This document shows positions 37,783-47,155 of a DNA stretch of 64,000 nt, one piece after another (the first letter of the stretch is position 1; each line of letters opens with the position of its first letter). The notes under the pieces were generated by a model, which was not told where the DNA came from, did no database searches, and saw only the letters and a list, made by a program, of their open reading frames with translations. The stretch is from Streptomyces daqingensis (lineage in GTDB: Bacteria > Actinomycetota > Actinomycetes > Streptomycetales > Streptomycetaceae), in assembly GCF_014645895.1 (NCBI RefSeq), contig NZ_BMMP01000003.1, positions 39,850 to 103,849 of the forward strand, read 5' to 3'. The translations under genes were made by a program, and so were the position numbers.

Positions 37783-39078
37783 TCACAGCAGCGCGAGTTG
37801 GCCTCCGGGCCCTTCTTCGGCGAGATCGAGCACGGAGGCAGGGCGGCGGGCCGCCGCAGGCGGCGGCAGTAGTCCCGCCTTCTCCAGCTCCGCCCGTCCG
37901 ACGCCCGGACCGGCTCCCTCCGCGGCTGTTCTCGCCGCCCTGAGCGTCCCCTCCTCCAGCCGCCGGGCCAGGTCCCGTTGCCCGGTCCGCAGCCGGGCCA
38001 GCATCGTCAGCACCGTGAGCAGCTCCAGCAGTTCCGACGCCCACTCCTGCGGCCGTCCTCGTGGCCGCAGCGCCTCCAGAGTCCCCGGGGCCGAGGGCCG
38101 GGCGCGTTGCGAGAACCACTCCTCGACCACCCTCACCCCGCCGGTCTCGAACTCCCACGCCGCCGGGTCCACGGGGCCCACCCGCCCCTCGCCCACCCGC
38201 AGGACCCGCTCCCCGGTGTCGTAGGCCACGTCCTCCGGCTCGCAGACGGCCGGCAACGGGGCGCGGACGTACGGACGTTGGCCCCCCGGCAGCCGGGGCC
38301 CGGCCGTTCCGCCGCTCCCCGGCCCACAGCGTGCTCCCCGGGTGTGGATCCACAGTGCCCGCCGGCCCAGGGACACGCCCCGCTCCCACAGGGCGGCGTC
38401 CGAAGTCAGCGGGACGGCCCGGCCTTCAGGTCCCGCGCGTACGGCGGAGGCGATCCACGCCAGCAGGTCCTCCGCCTCCACTGCGACGCCGAGCCGGCTC
38501 GTGAGGTGGTCCAGCAGCCCGGGCAGGACGTTGGGTTCGAGGCCGCCGGGGCGCCGGTGGAGGGGCCGGATGCGGCCGGGCCGGCCCGCGGGGGTGTGGC
38601 CGTCGGGCAGCAGGGCCGTGAAGGCGAGCAGCGGTCCGGACCGGCCCGCATCGTGACCGGTCTCGACGAGATGCGTCTGGTGAGCGTCGCTCACCCTCCA
38701 CAACTGGGCGCGTGCGCCGTCGATGAGGCGGTTGTCCGGGATCAGCCACTGCTGGTCGTACGGGCCGTGGAGCACCTGTACCGGCGCCGGGCAGCCTCCC
38801 CGTTCGTGTGCGAGGAGGTGTTCCGGCGCGGGACGGCCGGGCAGCGGCGCGACGGCGCTGCGCAGCGTGCGCGAGCGGCTCGCCTCGAAGAGCGCCGCGC
38901 GCTCGCCTTCGTCCTCGGTGCGCGTCAGCGCCGTCCAACGGGCCCTCAGCCAGGCCGGATCGGGCGCGCGGACCCAGGTCCTGCCCAGTCGCAGCGGCGG
39001 CACGGACCAGGGCATCACCTCGTCGAGCAGGGGTGCGTCGAGAGGTGCGTCCTCGGGGCCGGGCCGGTCTGCGCTCAC
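37783..39078 (-). CDS. Orphan type ISP restriction C-terminal specificity domain protein
   Basis: Encodes 431 residues. It matches the C-terminal specificity domain of type ISP (LlaBIII-like) restriction-modification enzymes: PWSVPPLRLGRTWVRAP (near the start), HGPYDQQWLIPDNRLIDGAR (about 103), FTALLPDGHTPAGRPGRIRPL (about 152), RPYVRAPLPAV and YDTGERVLRVGEG. The nuclease, helicase and methyltransferase parts of a true ISP enzyme (about 1500 residues) are missing, so this is a stand-alone domain. Streptomyces carry many such proteins. Its role is unknown. Confidence 0.8.
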   Translation of the reverse strand: MSADRPGPEDAPLDAPLLDEVMPWSVPPLRLGRTWVRAPDPAWLRARWTALTRTEDEGERAALFEASRSRTLRSAVAPLPGRPAPEHLLAHERGGCPAPVQVLHGPYDQQWLIPDNRLIDGARAQLWRVSDAHQTHLVETGHDAGRSGPLLAFTALLPDGHTPAGRPGRIRPLHRRPGGLEPNVLPGLLDHLTSRLGVAVEAEDLLAWIASAVRAGPEGRAVPLTSDAALWERGVSLGRRALWIHTRGARCGPGSGGTAGPRLPGGQRPYVRAPLPAVCEPEDVAYDTGERVLRVGEGRVGPVDPAAWEFETGGVRVVEEWFSQRARPSAPGTLEALRPRGRPQEWASELLELLTVLTMLARLRTGQRDLARRLEEGTLRAARTAAEGAGPGVGRAELEKAGLLPPPAAARRPASVLDLAEEGPGGQLALL

Positions 39079-39166
39079 CGCTCGATGCTACGAGCGCGGG
39101 CCGACAGCCGTCACGGGTGACCCGCACCCGTCGTCCGGAGCGGTGCCGACTCCGTTGCGCGGGCGT

Positions 39167-39928
39167 TCAGTTGCCGAGCTGGGCTTCCACGGTCACCGAG
39201 AAGGAGAAGCGGTCCCCGCGGTAGTGGATCAGGGCGACGTCCACGACCACGCCGTCCTGGTCGTAGGTGACCCCCGTGTAGTGCATGATCGGGCTGAGCA
39301 GGGGCACTTCGAGGAGGCGCGCCGTCTCGGGGTCGGCCAGGCGCGCCTCGACGGTGTCGGTGATCCTGCTGATCCGTACGCCGGCACGGTCCCGGAGTAC
39401 CTTCGTCATCGGCCAGCCGCGTTCGAGGTCCGCGGGATCGACGCGCGGAGCGGTTCCCGGGTGGATGAAGTTCTGGGCCCAGTTCGTCGCCTCACCGGTG
39501 TCCGGGTCGTGCCGGAGCCTGCGGTAGGAGGTCGTCCGCGCGATCTGCGGGAAGTATTCGGCCAGTTCGGACGGCACGTCCTCCGGGCCGTGGCCGAGCA
39601 GCGTCGTACGCTCCCCGGACTGCTGGGCCACGATGGTGTCCACCGAGCCCAGCAGCCGGACCGGCCGGGACCTGCGGGCGTCGGGCTCGATGAACGTGCC
39701 GCGCCTCCTGTGCCGGGAGATCAGCCCCTCGTTCTCCAGCTCCTTCAGCGCCTGACGCATCGTCAGGACGCTGACTCCGTAGTGCTGGGCGAGCCGCTCC
39801 TCCGTCGGCAGGCGCAGCGGAGCCTCCGGCGGGCGGCCGAGTATGGAGGCGCGCAGCGACTGCGAAACCTGGTACCACAGCGGCAGCTTGCGGTTGAGTT
39901 CCAGCGAGTCGGGAGCGAAGACGGTCAC
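39167..39928 (-). CDS. GntR/UTRA regulator, probable HmgA regulator
   Basis: Encodes 253 residues. The winged helix (about 15-80) has LPTEERLAQHYGVSVLTMRQ and ALKELENEGLISRHRRRGTF. The UTRA ligand domain (about 105-245) includes DLERGWPMTKVLRDRAGVRI and EARLADPETARLLEV. It lies 57 bases downstream of hmgA on the same strand, so homogentisate or a related aromatic acid is a reasonable ligand guess. The final pages of the UTRA fold (SVTVEAQL) are intact. Confidence 0.87.
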   Translation of the reverse strand: MTVFAPDSLELNRKLPLWYQVSQSLRASILGRPPEAPLRLPTEERLAQHYGVSVLTMRQALKELENEGLISRHRRRGTFIEPDARRSRPVRLLGSVDTIVAQQSGERTTLLGHGPEDVPSELAEYFPQIARTTSYRRLRHDPDTGEATNWAQNFIHPGTAPRVDPADLERGWPMTKVLRDRAGVRISRITDTVEARLADPETARLLEVPLLSPIMHYTGVTYDQDGVVVDVALIHYRGDRFSFSVTVEAQLGN

Positions 39929-39985
39929 GGTGCCCTCCGGGGGTGCTCCGGCCGCGGACGCGGACCGGCCCCGCCTCGGTGCGGG

Positions 39986-41392
39986 TCAAGGACGGAAGTT
40001 GCGCTGCAGACCCTGCCACACCTCGTCGTAACGGGACTGCCGGTGGTCCGCCTCGAGGGCCTGCGCGGTGGGGAGGACGGGCCAGCGGGTCTCGAACATG
40101 AACGCCAGGCCGTCGTCGATCTTCTGCGGCTTCAACTCGGCGGCGCTGGCCCGCTCGAACGTCTCGCGGTCCGGTCCGTGCGCGGACATCATGTTGTGCA
40201 GCGAGCCGCCTCCCGGCACGAACCCCTCGGCCTTCGCGTCGTAGGCGCCCTCGATGAGGCCCATGTACTCGCTCATCACGTTCCGGTGGAAGTAGGGCGG
40301 ACGGAAGGTGTCCTCACCCACCAGCCAGCGCGGCGCGAAGACCACGAAATCGACGCCCGCGAGACCGGGGGTGTCCGACGGAGACGTGAGCACAGTGAAG
40401 ATGGACGGGTCCGGGTGGTCGTAGCTGATGGTGCCCATCACGTTGAAGCGCCGCAGGTCGTAGACGTACGGGACGTGGTTTCCGTGCCAGGCGACGACGT
40501 CCAGCGGCGAGTGGCCGTAGTCGGCGGCCCAGAGGTTGCCGCAGAACTTGTTGATCACCTGGACGGGGCGGTCCGCCTCCTGCTCGTCGAAGGAGGCGAC
40601 GGGGGCCATGAAGTCCCTCGGGTTGGCCAGGCCGTTGGCGCCGATGGGGCCGAGTTCGGGGAGGACGAAGGGCTGCCCGTAGTTCTCGCAGACATACCCG
40701 CGGGCGGACTCCTCCAGCAGCTCGACGCTGAAACGCACCCCGCGCGGGATCAGCGCGACGTGGCCGGGTTCCGCGCTGAGCAGCCCGAACTCCGTGCGCA
40801 GCAGCAGGCCGCCGCGTTCCGGGACGATCAGCAGCTCTCCGTCGGAGTCGCACAGCACCCGGTCCGTCATCGGGGCGTTCGCGGCGTAGAGGTGGACCGC
40901 CATGCCGGAGCGCTGCGCCACGTCACCGTTGCCGCCCAGGGTCCACACGCCGTCGACGAAGTCCGTGCCCTGCGGCGGGTCCGGAAGCGGGTTCCAGCGC
41001 AGCCGGTTGGGGTCGGGCACCGCCTCGGTGAAGGGTCCGCTGCGCCAGCTTCCGTTGCCGACGCGCTCGAACCGGGGGTGGGCCGCGGAGGGCCGGATGC
41101 GGTAGAGCCACGAGCGGCGGTTGCCGGCGCGGGGCTCGGTGAACGCCGTGCCGCTCAGCTGCTCCGCGTAGAGGCCGAGCGGTGCGCGCTGCGGCGAGTT
41201 GCGGCCCACGGGGAGCGCCCCGGGCACGGATTCGCTGCTGTGCTCGTTGCCGAAGCCGGACAGGTACGTCAGGCCTTCCGCGGTCTTGCGTGCCCGTTCA
41301 CGGTCCCGGCCGTGCCCGGGATCGGCGCCGTCCTGTCCGTGCCGGCCGTCCTGGTCGCTGGTTCCGCTGCTCAGACCGGTGCCGAGGCCCAT
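39986..41392 (-). CDS. hmgA: Homogentisate 1,2-dioxygenase
   Basis: Encodes 468 residues. It opens homogentisate to maleylacetoacetate in tyrosine and phenylalanine breakdown. The start of the fold is [20 protein letters not shown] (about 47). The iron ligands are the His and Glu in [14 protein letters not shown] (about 355-368) and the later His in [10 protein letters not shown]. The protein is about 25 residues longer than usual because of a Gly/Asp/Arg-rich N-terminus. No fumarylacetoacetase or maleylacetoacetate isomerase gene is adjacent. Confidence 0.93.
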   Translation of the reverse strand: MGLGTGLSSGTSDQDGRHGQDGADPGHGRDRERARKTAEGLTYLSGFGNEHSSESVPGALPVGRNSPQRAPLGLYAEQLSGTAFTEPRAGNRRSWLYRIRPSAAHPRFERVGNGSWRSGPFTEAVPDPNRLRWNPLPDPPQGTDFVDGVWTLGGNGDVAQRSGMAVHLYAANAPMTDRVLCDSDGELLIVPERGGLLLRTEFGLLSAEPGHVALIPRGVRFSVELLEESARGYVCENYGQPFVLPELGPIGANGLANPRDFMAPVASFDEQEADRPVQVINKFCGNLWAADYGHSPLDVVAWHGNHVPYVYDLRRFNVMGTISYDHPDPSIFTVLTSPSDTPGLAGVDFVVFAPRWLVGEDTFRPPYFHRNVMSEYMGLIEGAYDAKAEGFVPGGGSLHNMMSAHGPDRETFERASAAELKPQKIDDGLAFMFETRWPVLPTAQALEADHRQSRYDEVWQGLQRNFRP

Positions 41393-41424
41393 CACACGCT
41401 CCCGCCGCTCATCGATCCCCCTGT

Positions 41425-41448
41425 ATTCCTGCGCATGACCATAGGAAT
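41425..41448. promoter_or_regulatory. Candidate operator upstream of hmgA
   Basis: ATTCCT and AGGAAT flank a 12-base centre, 33 bases before the hmgA ATG, in the divergent region. It might be the site for the GntR/UTRA regulator encoded downstream. The repeats are short. Confidence 0.45.
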
Positions 41449-41639
41449 GCCCGCTCGCCGCGTCAATCACGCCTCGTCGCGGCGAGTTCGCCCTGCCGGC
41501 GTCCGCGCGTACCGGACCGTTGCGGTGGCCACGATCCCCGTCACGTTCTCCGGCAGGTCCGTGAAGCGCCCTGTGAAGGGCGCCGGAACAGGCCTTACAG
41601 TGCGTGGCACGGAGTGACACCACCGTGAGAGGGAGTGCG

Positions 41640-44099
41640 ATGTCCGCGACCGGCACACCCGGGGTGAGCGACCCGTCGAACGGTCCGTCCGAACAGGAAG
41701 CCGAGGCGGGCCACGACCCCGCCGGGGCGGTCACGGCCCTGCGCATCTGCCCCCTGTGCGAGGCGACCTGCGGCCTGTCCGTCACGGTCAGCCAAGGCCG
41801 GATCACCGGTGCGCGGGGCGACCGGGAGGACGTCTTCAGCCAGGGCTTCGTCTGCCCCAAGGGCGCCACCTTCGGCGAACTCGACGCGGACCCGGACCGG
41901 TTGACGAGACCGCTCGTACGCGACGCGAACGGCGTCCTCGCCGAGGCGAGCTGGGAGGAGGCGTTCGCAGCCGCGGCCGACGGGCTCGGCGCCGTGCTCG
42001 CCGGCGGGAACCCGGACGCCGTGGCCCTCTACCTGGGGAACCCCAACGTCCACACCATGGCCGGAGCGCTCTACCCGCCCCTGCTCCTCGCCGCGCTGCG
42101 CACCCGCAACTTCTACACGGCCAGCACCCTCGACCAGATGCCGAAGCACGTCTCCTGCGGGCTGCTCTTCGGAGACCCGCAGGCCATCCCCGTGCCCGAC
42201 GTGGACCGCACGGACCATCTGCTGATCCTCGGCGCCAACCCGGTCGAGTCCAACGGCTCGCTCGCCACCGTCCCCGACTTCCCCGGCCGGCTGAAGAGGC
42301 TGCGGCGCCGCGGCGGCCGTCTGACCGTCGTCGACCCGCGGCGCACCCGTACGGCGAGACTCGCCGACCGGCATCTGGCCGTCCGCCCCGGAAGCGACGC
42401 GTTCCTGCTGATGGCCATGGTCCAAGTGCTCTTCGACGAGGACCTGGTGGACGCCGGCCCGCTCGCCGGGCATCTCAGCGGCGTCGACGAAGTACGGGCG
42501 CTCGCCGCCGACTTCACGCCGGAAGCCGTGGAAGGCGCGTGCGACGTGGCGGCCGACGAGATCCGCTCCCTCGCGCGGGAGGTCGCCCGCGCACCGAGCG
42601 CCGCCGTCTACGGGCGGATCGGCTCGTCCACCGTGGAGTTCGGGACGCTCACGAACTGGCTGGTGGACGTCGTCAACGCCCTCACCGGCAACCTCGACCG
42701 GGCGGGCGGCGCCATGTTCCCCCTCTCGGCGACCGCTCGCCCCCCGCGAACCTCCGGACAGGGCAAGGGATTCGAGCTGGGGCGCTGGCGCAGCAGGGTG
42801 AGCGGGCATCCGGAGGCCAAGTCCGAGCTGCCCGCCGCTGCGCTCGCGGAGGAGATCACCACGCCGGGGGAGGGGCAGGTGCGGGCGCTGATCACCGTCG
42901 CGGGCAACCCGGTGCTCTCCGCACCCGACGGCGAGGGGCTCGAACAGGCGCTGGGGCGACTGGAGTTCATGGTCAGCCTCGACCCGTACTTGAACGAGAC
43001 CACACGCCACGCGCATGTCGTGCTGCCGCCCGCCCGGCCCAGCCGTACCGCGCACTTCGACTTCGCCTTCAACGCGCTGCCCGTGCGCAACCAGGTCCGC
43101 TACACCCGGGCCGTCGTGGAACCCGGCGACGGCGAGAAGACCGAGAGCGAGATCATGGCGCGGCTCCTGCTCTGCCTCGGCGGGCAGCCCGGCGCGGAGC
43201 CGGAGTCGGTGGACGCCGCGGTCGTCGAGCGGACGCTGCGCAAGGCGGCGGCCGATCCCGGCTCACCGGTCCACGGCCGCGAACCCGCGCTGCTCGCCGC
43301 CGAGTTGACCGGGCGCGACGGCGCGGAGCGGCGGCTGGACATGATGCTGCGGCTCGGCCCGTACGGGGAGGGCTTCGGGGCCCGTCCCGGCGGCCTGTCG
43401 CTGGAGAAGGTCCTCGCGCATCCCCACGGCATCGACCTCGGGCCGCTGCGCTCACGCCTCCCCGAGGTGCTGCGCACCCCGTCGGGAACTGTCGAGCTGT
43501 GTCCCGCGCCGCTGGCGCAGGACGTCGCCCGGCTGCGCGAGGCGCTGAGGCGCCGGGCTTCGCCGGAGAGCCTCGTCATGGTGGGACGGCGCCATCTGAG
43601 GTCGAACAACAGCTGGATGCACAACGTCAGTTCGCTGCGCGGCGGCACCAACCGGTGCCTCCTGCAGGTCAATCCGGCGGACGCCGACCGCCTCGGGCTG
43701 GAGGACGGCGCCCTCGCGCGCGTCACCGGCGCCGGGGGAGAGGTGACCGTCCCGGTCGAGGTGACCGGCGCCGTACGCACCGGCGTCGTGAGCCTCCCCC
43801 ACGGCTGGGGCCACGACCGGCCGGGCACGCGGATGCGGGTGGCCGCTGCCGACCCCGGCGTGAACGTCAACCAGCTTCTCGACGGGACGGTGCTCGACCC
43901 CCTGTCGGGGACGGCCGTGCTCAACGGCTTCCCCGTGCGGGTCGCGGCCGCCACCGGCCCCGGCCCTGGGGCTGCCGCCGGGGCAGGCGCCGGGGCCGCT
44001 GCCGGGACGGCCGGGGACGAGGAAGGGGCTCGCGCCGCGGCGGTCCGGGCTCCCGGGACACCACCGGAGGCAGGGAGCACGGAGGCTGGGAGCACGTGA
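41640..44099 (+). CDS. Molybdopterin oxidoreductase with [4Fe-4S] site
   Basis: Encodes 819 residues. The N-terminal cluster motif is C37-x2-C40-x3-C44 with C72 in FVCPKG. The Mo-bis-MGD domains follow, with a likely Mo-ligand cysteine in [13 protein letters not shown] (about 180). The C-terminal dinucleotide-binding domain has [19 protein letters not shown] and [12 protein letters not shown]. There is no Tat signal, so it is cytoplasmic. The substrate is unknown; BisC- or nitrate-reductase-like families are the nearest. It ends in an Ala/Gly-rich tail and overlaps the MFS gene by four bases. Confidence 0.88.
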   Translation: MSATGTPGVSDPSNGPSEQEAEAGHDPAGAVTALRICPLCEATCGLSVTVSQGRITGARGDREDVFSQGFVCPKGATFGELDADPDRLTRPLVRDANGVLAEASWEEAFAAAADGLGAVLAGGNPDAVALYLGNPNVHTMAGALYPPLLLAALRTRNFYTASTLDQMPKHVSCGLLFGDPQAIPVPDVDRTDHLLILGANPVESNGSLATVPDFPGRLKRLRRRGGRLTVVDPRRTRTARLADRHLAVRPGSDAFLLMAMVQVLFDEDLVDAGPLAGHLSGVDEVRALAADFTPEAVEGACDVAADEIRSLAREVARAPSAAVYGRIGSSTVEFGTLTNWLVDVVNALTGNLDRAGGAMFPLSATARPPRTSGQGKGFELGRWRSRVSGHPEAKSELPAAALAEEITTPGEGQVRALITVAGNPVLSAPDGEGLEQALGRLEFMVSLDPYLNETTRHAHVVLPPARPSRTAHFDFAFNALPVRNQVRYTRAVVEPGDGEKTESEIMARLLLCLGGQPGAEPESVDAAVVERTLRKAAADPGSPVHGREPALLAAELTGRDGAERRLDMMLRLGPYGEGFGARPGGLSLEKVLAHPHGIDLGPLRSRLPEVLRTPSGTVELCPAPLAQDVARLREALRRRASPESLVMVGRRHLRSNNSWMHNVSSLRGGTNRCLLQVNPADADRLGLEDGALARVTGAGGEVTVPVEVTGAVRTGVVSLPHGWGHDRPGTRMRVAAADPGVNVNQLLDGTVLDPLSGTAVLNGFPVRVAAATGPGPGAAAGAGAGAAAGTAGDEEGARAAAVRAPGTPPEAGSTEAGST

Positions 44100-45457
44100 C
44101 CGGCTCCAGCGGCACCGGCGCAAGCGGCAGCAGCCGGGGGACGGGCGCCGACGCAGGTGCCCGCGGCGCGCCCGGCCGCTGGCTGCTGAGGCTGGTCGTC
44201 TCCTTCGCCTTCGCGCAGGGCGCGGTGTGCATGGGGCGGCCCGCCGTCTCGTACCACGCGCTCGGACTCGGCGCGGACGCCGGTGCCGTCGGCGTCATCA
44301 CGGCGGCCTTCGCGCTGCTTCCCCTCGCCGCCGCCGTACCGCTGGGCCGGCGTACGGACCGGGCCCGGTGCGGGCCGCTGCTCCCGGTCGGCGTCGCACT
44401 GATCGCAGCAGGATGCGTGCTGGCCGGGACGGCGCCCTCGCTGCCGCTGCTGGCGGCCTGGAGCGCGCTGCTGGGCCTCGGGCACCTGGTGTTCGTGATC
44501 GGTGCCCAGTCCCTGGTGGCGCGGCAGAGCGCACCGCACGAACACGACCGCAACTTCAGCTACTTCACCATCGGCGGCTCGATGGGCCAGCTCGCGGGAC
44601 CGGTCCTCTCGGGCTGGCTGGTGGGCGGCGGGGCCTCCGGCTGGACGAGCGGCCACAGCAGCGCGGTGGCGCTGTTCGCCGCGGGTGCGTCGAGCGTCTG
44701 CGCGTACGCGACGCTCTGGAGGATCGAGGCGCCCCGGGCCGCCCGTGAGGGCGGCCGGCCAGGCCGCCGCGGAGAGGGGCGGGCCGGCGGGCCCGCGGAG
44801 AGCGGCAGCCCGGTGCCGGTGGTGCGCATCCTGCGGGCGCGCGGAGTTCCCGCGGGCATCCTCACCTCTCTCGCCGTGCTCTCCACGACGGACGTGCTCA
44901 CCGCCTACCTGCCCGTGCTGGGCGAGGAGCGGGGCATCGCCCCGGGCGTCGTCGGCGTGCTGCTGAGCCTGCGGGCCGCCGCGTCCGTCGCCTCGCGCGT
45001 GGCCCTGCCGGTGATGACGGCCTGGCTGGGCAGGCAGATGCTGCTGGTCGCCAGCTGCGTGACCGCGGGCCTGCTGTGCGCCCTGCTCGCCGTCCCCATG
45101 CCCGTGTGGGGCCTCGCATTCGCGCTGCTGGTACTGGGTTTCGGACTCGGAGTGGGCCAGCCGCTGACCATGAGCACGGTCGTGCAGGCCGCCCCGGACC
45201 GGGCACGTTCCACGGCGCTGGCGCTGCGGCTTACGGGCAACCGGCTGGGTCAGGTCGGGGCACCCGCCGGGGCCGGGCTGCTCGCCGGAGCCGCCGGTGC
45301 GGCAACGCCTTTCGTGCTGCTCGGGGCGCTGCTGCTGGGCGCGGCCGTCACTGCTGCGACGACGAGGGCGCCCGCCCCGTCTCTGCCGGCGCCCGGCGCG
45401 GCGGACGGGGACGGGAGCGAGCGGAGCGGCGCGGACGCCGGGGCGCGCACCGGCTGA
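44096..45457 (+). CDS. MFS transporter, coupled to the molybdoenzyme gene
   Basis: Encodes 453 residues from a GTG that overlaps the previous stop (GTGA). Twelve hydrophobic segments are visible from about 30 to 430, with the motif A-like PLGRRTDRARCG (about 82). The conserved central loop is Arg/Gly-rich. It may move the substrate or product of the molybdoenzyme. It is not a NarK-type nitrate transporter by its motifs. Confidence 0.85.
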   Translation: MTGSSGTGASGSSRGTGADAGARGAPGRWLLRLVVSFAFAQGAVCMGRPAVSYHALGLGADAGAVGVITAAFALLPLAAAVPLGRRTDRARCGPLLPVGVALIAAGCVLAGTAPSLPLLAAWSALLGLGHLVFVIGAQSLVARQSAPHEHDRNFSYFTIGGSMGQLAGPVLSGWLVGGGASGWTSGHSSAVALFAAGASSVCAYATLWRIEAPRAAREGGRPGRRGEGRAGGPAESGSPVPVVRILRARGVPAGILTSLAVLSTTDVLTAYLPVLGEERGIAPGVVGVLLSLRAAASVASRVALPVMTAWLGRQMLLVASCVTAGLLCALLAVPMPVWGLAFALLVLGFGLGVGQPLTMSTVVQAAPDRARSTALALRLTGNRLGQVGAPAGAGLLAGAAGAATPFVLLGALLLGAAVTAATTRAPAPSLPAPGAADGDGSERSGADAGARTG

Positions 45458-45547
45458 GCGGCCTGCCCGACGTCCGGACGTACGCTGCCCGCCGCGCCGC
45501 GCCCCGTCCGCACGTGAGCTACGGCACGTGACGCCCTGCTGACACCT

Positions 45548-45568
45548 CAAACTAGCGGCGCTAGTTTG
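45548..45568. promoter_or_regulatory. TetR-type operator at the aldehyde dehydrogenase gene
   Basis: Perfect 9-bp arms CAAACTAGC and GCTAGTTTG flank a GGC centre. It ends only 5 bases before the dehydrogenase ATG, so bound repressor would block transcription start or the ribosome site. The same CTAGC-N3-GCTAG core lies in front of the TetR gene near 51700. Confidence 0.8.
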
Positions 45569-45573
45569 GGTCC

Positions 45574-46992
45574 ATGCAGGCACACGACGGCATGTACATC
45601 GACGGCGCATGGCGGCCCGCGGCAGGGCCCGGCACGATCGAGGTGACCAACCCCGCCGACGGTTCGCTCATCGCCACCGTCCCCGCCGGAGACGCGGACG
45701 ACGTGGCGGCCGCGGTGGCGGCTGCGCGCGCGGCGTTCCCGGCATGGTCCACGACCCCGCCCTCCGAACGCGCGGCCCGTCTCGGCGCGCTCCACGCCGC
45801 GCTGGAGGCGCGCCGGGAGGAGATCGCCGAGACCGTCACCGCCGAACTCGGCTCTCCCATCGGCTTCTCGCACGCCGTGCACGCGGCCGTGCCGGTCGCC
45901 GTCTGCGCTGGATACGCGGAACTGGCGGCCGGGTACGCCTTCGAGGAGAAGATCGGGAACTCCCGTGTCTTCCACGAGCCCGTCGGCGTGGTCGGCGCCA
46001 TCACGCCGTGGAACTACCCGCTCCACCAGATCGTCGCCAAGGTCGCTCCGGCCCTCGCCGCCGGGTGCACCGTGGTGCTCAAGCCGGCGGAGGACACCCC
46101 GCTCGTCGCCCAGCTGTTCGCCGAGGCCGTGCACGAAGCGGGCGTGCCCGCGGGAGTGTTCAACCTCGTCACGGGGCTCGGCCCCGTGGCCGGGCAGGCC
46201 CTGGCGGAGCACGAGGACGTCGACCTCGTGTCGTTCACCGGGTCCACCGCCGTGGGCCGGCGCATCGGCGCCGCCGCGGGCGGGGCGGTCAAGAACGTGG
46301 CGCTCGAACTGGGCGGCAAGTCGGCCAACGTCATTCTCCCCGGCGCCGACCTGGCCAGGGCCGTCAAGGTGGGCGTCGCCAACGTGATGGCCAACTCGGG
46401 CCAGACGTGCAGCGCCTGGACGCGGATGCTCGTCGACGCCGCCCACTACGACGAGGCCGTGCGGCTCGCCGCCGCGGCCGTCGCCAAGTACGTCCCGGGC
46501 GACCCCGCGGACGAGAAGACGCGCGTCGGGCCGGTCGTCAACGCCAAGCAGCGCGACCGGGTCAGCGGCTACATCGCGCGGGGCGTCGAGGACGGTGCGG
46601 AGCTCGTCGCCGGAGGACCGGACGCCCCGGAGGGCTTCGAGCGGGGCTGCTACGTACGGCCCACCGTCTTCGCCGGAGTGACGCCGGACATGGCCATCGC
46701 GCAGGAGGAGATCTTCGGGCCGGTGCTCTCGATCCTGAAGTACGAGGACGCCGAGGACGCCCTCCGGATCGCCAACGGCACCGTCTACGGGCTGGCCGGC
46801 GCCGTCTGGTCGGAGGACGAGGAGGAGGCCGTCGCCTTCGCCCGCCGCCTCGAGACCGGACAGGTGGACATCAACGGCGGGCGCTTCAACCCGATGGCTC
46901 CCTTCGGCGGTTACAAGCAGTCCGGAGTCGGCCGGGAGCTGGGCAAGTACGGCCTGGGGGAGTACCTGCAGACCAAGTCGCTGCAGCTGTAG
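45574..46992 (+). CDS. Aldehyde dehydrogenase, NAD(P)+-dependent
   Basis: Encodes 472 residues. It oxidises an aldehyde to the acid. The ALDH motifs are TPWNYPL (about 148), FTGSTAVGRRIG (about 224), LELGGKSANV (catalytic Glu, about 250), GQTCSAWTRML (catalytic Cys, about 284) and EEIFGPVLSIL (about 380). No clear ribosome site precedes the ATG at 45574 because the operator lies directly before it, so the mRNA may be leaderless. It pairs with the alcohol dehydrogenase gene downstream. Confidence 0.93.
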   Translation: MQAHDGMYIDGAWRPAAGPGTIEVTNPADGSLIATVPAGDADDVAAAVAAARAAFPAWSTTPPSERAARLGALHAALEARREEIAETVTAELGSPIGFSHAVHAAVPVAVCAGYAELAAGYAFEEKIGNSRVFHEPVGVVGAITPWNYPLHQIVAKVAPALAAGCTVVLKPAEDTPLVAQLFAEAVHEAGVPAGVFNLVTGLGPVAGQALAEHEDVDLVSFTGSTAVGRRIGAAAGGAVKNVALELGGKSANVILPGADLARAVKVGVANVMANSGQTCSAWTRMLVDAAHYDEAVRLAAAAVAKYVPGDPADEKTRVGPVVNAKQRDRVSGYIARGVEDGAELVAGGPDAPEGFERGCYVRPTVFAGVTPDMAIAQEEIFGPVLSILKYEDAEDALRIANGTVYGLAGAVWSEDEEEAVAFARRLETGQVDINGGRFNPMAPFGGYKQSGVGRELGKYGLGEYLQTKSLQL

Positions 46993-46996
46993 GGGA

Positions 46997-47016
46997 GCCG
47001 GGCGGGTGCGCCCGGC
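46997..47016 (+). terminator. Hairpin between ALDH and ADH genes
   Basis: An 8-bp stem (GCCGGGCG/CGCCCGGC) with a 4-base loop lies just after the ALDH stop. It may reduce read-through into the ADH gene. Confidence 0.5.
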
Positions 47017-47155
47017 CCGTCCGCCCGACTCCCTGAAGACCGCCCGTACTTCGGCGGTCCGTCCCTCCGCCGCCCGGTCCGCACCCGTCCCGCCCGCCGG
47101 CCCGTCTCCCTGTTCGCCGTCTGCCCGAGCCCAACCTCACGCCAGGAGCACCCTC

